From JBDHTS01 sp044221445 (lineage in GTDB: Bacteria; Pseudomonadota; Alphaproteobacteria; Micavibrionales; Micavibrionaceae), in contig JBGAPF010000006.1 of NCBI GenBank assembly GCA_044221445.1, forward strand, positions 45,334-109,333: a stretch of 64,000 bases of DNA. Direction: 5' to 3'. Below are positions 61,307-64,000 of the stretch, piece after piece. The position numbers and the translations under genes were made by a program. Each line of letters opens with the position of its first letter. The stretch's first letter is position 1. Under the pieces are notes generated by a model. It saw only the letters and a program-made list of their open reading frames with translations, was not told the origin of the DNA and searched no databases.

Positions 61307-63616
61307 TTGACAATAGATCACGAAGCAAAGCCGGGCCAGCAGCCCGGCTTTCAGCCTGAAATGGCTGGTAATGCATCAGCTAACACAGGCGGCATGGTCG
61401 ATACCTGGCCTCTGGAAGCCGATCGGGTGGCAATCCATAGTCCACTCGTCGAAATCCTTCGCCTTCTGGCCGGTCATTATGGCCGCCGCACCAGCCGGTC
61501 TTCCCTGACGGCAGGTCTGCCGATTCCCAAAACAGGCATAACGCCCGATCTGTTCGTACGTGCGGCTGCCCGTGCCGATCTCCACGCGAAAATGGTTGAG
61601 CGTACGCTTCCGGCGCTCGCGATCGCGCCGAACCTTCCCTGCGTGCTTGCGCTGGAAGGCGGGCAGGCTTGTATCCTGTGGCAGGTCAGATTTCCGGACA
61701 AAAACAGACCGAAAAAAATACCTGGCAAAGAAATCGAAATTCATCCCGAGACTCAGTTCCTGGTCCAGTTTCCGGAGACCGAAGACGAAAAGCAGGTCCT
61801 GACATTCAGCCATCTTGCAGGGCTTTACAGTGGATACGCTTTTTTCCTGCGCCCGACCGCCCGCAGCGACGACCGCGCCGGACCCGCCGAAATCGACAGT
61901 TCGAAAGACTGGTTCTGGGCGACGCTGAAAGAAAACACCAGCGTCTATAAAGAAGTAGTCATCGCCGCCGTGATGATCAACATCTTCGCGACGGCCAGCC
62001 CACTGTTCATCATGAACGTCTATGACCGTGTCGTGCCCAACAGCGCTTATGAAACACTTTGGGCTCTGGCACTCGGCGTTCTGATCGTGTTTATTTTCGA
62101 CTTTACCCTGAAAAACGTGCGTGCTCAGTTTCTGGATGTCGCCGGGCGCAAGGCGGACGTCAAGATCTCGGGACGTCTGTTCGAGCAAATCCTTGGCATG
62201 ACCATGGCCGCCCGCCCCGCCAGCGCCGGCGTTCTGGTCAGCAATATGAAGGAATTCGAGACTCTACGGGATTTCTTTACGTCCGCAACGATGGTCGCGT
62301 TGATCGATTTGCCATTTACCATCTTCTTTATAGCTATCATCGCCATTCTTGCAGGGCCTTTGGCGTTCATTCCCTTACTTGCGATTCCGATCGTCGTCGC
62401 CGTCGGTTTCATGATGCAGAAATCGCTGCAAAAGATCATTAAAATGTCGATGCAGGAAAGCGCTTTGAAGAATTCGCTGCTGTTCGAGACCATCAGCGGC
62501 CTTGAAACCGTGAAAGTGCAGGCGGCTGAAGGCCATACGCAACGCAAATGGGAGGAATTGTCCGATAAATCGGCCCGTACGTCTGTTAAATCCAGGCGTA
62601 TATCGTCCTTCGCGCTCAATTTCGCGGTCTTTATGCAACAGCTGACAAGCGTTGTCGTCGTCATCGTCGGTGTCTATATGATCACCGGCGGCATGATCAC
62701 CATGGGCGCGCTGGTTGCATCCGTCATCATGACGGGACGGGCGCTCGCGCCTCTTGCCCAGGTCGCAGGCCTGCTGACGCGCCTCCAGCAATCGCGCGAG
62801 TCGCTTCATCAACTGAACGAACTGATGAAAAAGCCGGTCGAACGCCCAACAGGCAAGCATTTCATTTCAAAACCGGTGGTCGACGGCCAGATCGAATTCC
62901 GCGACGTCCTCTTTCATTATCCTGGCCAGTCCGTCCCGGCCCTGAACCACGTCAATATTTCTATCGAGGCGGGAGAGCGCGTCGGAGTCATTGGCGCGGT
63001 CGGGTCTGGCAAAACCACGCTCGAACGCCTTATCCTCAACCTTTACCAGCCAGAAAGCGGTTCCGTGCTTCTCGATGGCGCGGATGTCCGCCAGATCGAT
63101 CCGGGCGACCTTCGCCGTTCCGTGGGCGCGGTCCAGCAAAGCCCTCAGCTTTTCTACGGTTCGGTCCGCGAAAACATCACCATGGGCCATGAAACCTCGC
63201 CGGAACGCGCTATCCTGCGTGCCGCGCAGCTGGCCGGCGTGATGGAATTCCTCGGCGAATCGCAGCATGGCCTCGATACGCAGGTCGGCGAGCGGGGCGA
63301 AGCGCTATCGGGCGGCCAGCGTCAGGCGGTCGCCATTGCCCGGGCGCTGCTGTACGATCCCTCGGTTCTTATCCTCGACGAACCGACCGCCTCGATGGAT
63401 CCGGCGTCCGAAACCCGCCTTCTGAAACGCCTGCATACGCTTTGCCAGGGCAAGACCACCATTCTGATCACCCACAAGGGCCCCATGCTGGCCCTAGTCG
63501 ACAAGCTGATCCTGATCGACCGTGGGCGGATCGTTGCCTACGGCCCGAAAGACGAGGTTATCCGCAAACTGCAGTCACGCGCCTACGGCACGCAGGCTGA
63601 GAACACCGATGTATGA
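61307..63616 (+). CDS. Type I secretion ABC transporter, LapB/LssB-type (permease/ATPase)
   Basis: 769 residues. TTG start at 61307 with AAGAAGG eight bases upstream. The N-terminal C39-like domain (SPLVEILRLLAGHYG...) lacks the protease Cys, the degenerate form that only recruits substrate. Six membrane helices follow (ASPLFIMNVYDRVVPN in the second), then the ATPase. The latter has Walker A GAVGSGKTTLERLIL, Q-loop, signature LSGGQRQAVAIARAL, Walker B SVLILDEPTASMD and H-loop ILITHKGPML. Order tolC-ABC-HlyD matches adhesin-exporting systems. Seven nt separate it from the next gene. Confidence 0.95.
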   Translation: MTIDHEAKPGQQPGFQPEMAGNASANTGGMVDTWPLEADRVAIHSPLVEILRLLAGHYGRRTSRSSLTAGLPIPKTGITPDLFVRAAARADLHAKMVERTLPALAIAPNLPCVLALEGGQACILWQVRFPDKNRPKKIPGKEIEIHPETQFLVQFPETEDEKQVLTFSHLAGLYSGYAFFLRPTARSDDRAGPAEIDSSKDWFWATLKENTSVYKEVVIAAVMINIFATASPLFIMNVYDRVVPNSAYETLWALALGVLIVFIFDFTLKNVRAQFLDVAGRKADVKISGRLFEQILGMTMAARPASAGVLVSNMKEFETLRDFFTSATMVALIDLPFTIFFIAIIAILAGPLAFIPLLAIPIVVAVGFMMQKSLQKIIKMSMQESALKNSLLFETISGLETVKVQAAEGHTQRKWEELSDKSARTSVKSRRISSFALNFAVFMQQLTSVVVVIVGVYMITGGMITMGALVASVIMTGRALAPLAQVAGLLTRLQQSRESLHQLNELMKKPVERPTGKHFISKPVVDGQIEFRDVLFHYPGQSVPALNHVNISIEAGERVGVIGAVGSGKTTLERLILNLYQPESGSVLLDGADVRQIDPGDLRRSVGAVQQSPQLFYGSVRENITMGHETSPERAILRAAQLAGVMEFLGESQHGLDTQVGERGEALSGGQRQAVAIARALLYDPSVLILDEPTASMDPASETRLLKRLHTLCQGKTTILITHKGPMLALVDKLILIDRGRIVAYGPKDEVIRKLQSRAYGTQAENTDV

Positions 63617-63623
63617 GGATCTG

Positions 63624-64000
63624 ATGGCCGACCCCTCTAAAAAACCGTCCGACAATCCCCAGGATTTAAGCATCAACCAGGCCGGGGACTGGGCTAAAAT
63701 CCGTCAGAACTGGTCTAAGCGGCTGGATACCGTCCAGGCGCATGCCGACCGTTTTTTCATGACGGATGAGGAACTGCCGCTTCGCACCCATATGATCCTG
63801 GTGCTGATCGCGGGGTTCTGCCTGGTGTTCATTATCTGGTCCAGCTTCGCCTCGCTCGATGAGGTGACGAAAGGCCAGGGCAAGGTCATCCCCTCCAGCG
63901 AAATCCAGATCGTGTCAAGTCTGGAAGGCGGGATTGTCGATAGCTTTCTCGTCCACGAAGGGGACGCTGTAAAAGCCGGCCAGCCCCTGATCCGTCTGCG
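63624..64000 (+). CDS. HlyD-family membrane-fusion protein of the type I system (3' cut by window end)
   Basis: Start at the ATG at 63624 (AGGAT just upstream, within the end of the ABC gene region). The first 125 codons are seen: MADPSKKPSDNPQDLSINQA, then an amphipathic region and the single membrane helix HMILVLIAGFCLVFIIWSSF (about residues 60-80). The periplasmic start VTKGQGKVIPSSEIQIVSSL and EGGIVDSFLVHEGDAVKAGQ follows, the usual biotinyl-lipoyl-like strand of HlyD/LapC proteins. Bridges the ABC transporter to the TolC channel. Confidence 0.93.
   Translation, partial: MADPSKKPSDNPQDLSINQAGDWAKIRQNWSKRLDTVQAHADRFFMTDEELPLRTHMILVLIAGFCLVFIIWSSFASLDEVTKGQGKVIPSSEIQIVSSLEGGIVDSFLVHEGDAVKAGQPLIRL

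Overview
The window looks like chromosome of a GC-rich alphaproteobacterium. The support is gene content and style: an alphaproteobacterial-type SerC, RapZ, RsmB- and RsmC-type rRNA methyltransferases, a cyanide-insensitive bd-type oxidase with a DUF2474 mini-subunit, and a LapB/LssB-type type I secretion system. Codon use is strongly GC-biased, which creates very long antisense open frames that are not genes. I cannot name the genus. I saw no rRNA, tRNA or CRISPR array.

Layout. 1-4.6 kb: the start of a PAS-type sensor protein, a creA/AAA+ (CbbX-like) pair and guaA. 4.6-9.6 kb: an accessory patch with an AT-rich DUF6236-like gene, a DUF4143-type ATPase, a frameshifted remnant of a YaiI/DUF188 gene, an outer-membrane-like protein, a Fic protein with a 13-bp inverted repeat at its 5' side, and the intact YaiI/DUF188 gene. 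9.7-13.5 kb: small envelope and stress-type genes (NTF2-like, glycine-zipper lipoprotein, RcnB-like, TMEM175-like channel, Pmp3-like peptide flanked by two paralogous lipoproteins). 13.6-18.9 kb: serC and serB, a lone ClpB-D1-like ATPase, a split HAD phosphatase and rsmC. 19-21.1 kb: an RTX protein with a DUF4114 domain. 21.3-26.6 kb: MATE exporter, CPA2 antiporter, CorA-type transporter and ComM/YifB. 26.7-36 kb: an unknown protein, a GGDEF protein, metE with a structured leader, a divergent subtilase-like protein, an unknown protein and an RsmB-like methyltransferase. 36-42.6 kb: an old-yellow-enzyme reductase, a GNAT-like protein, rapZ, cydAB plus the mini-subunit, and a solitary DNA methyltransferase.

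42.6-45.3 kb is a complete IS1595-type element (2670 bp, 19-bp perfect terminal inverted repeats, 8-bp target duplication AATGTAGT). Besides its transposase it carries several passenger genes, including a small HNH nuclease-like protein and a protein with a HEPN-like R-x4-H motif, plus RNA-fold-like segments. It sits about 120 bp upstream of serA.

45.4-48.6 kb holds serA and a gabD-type dehydrogenase. 48.8-64 kb is the largest system: a 3572-residue repeat-built RTX adhesin followed by a TolC-type outer-membrane protein, a LapB/LssB-type ABC exporter with a degenerate C39 domain, and a membrane-fusion protein cut by the window end. The RTX protein at 19-21 kb has the same C-terminal architecture (DUF4114, RTX nonapeptides, matching terminal segment), so it is a likely second substrate of this exporter.
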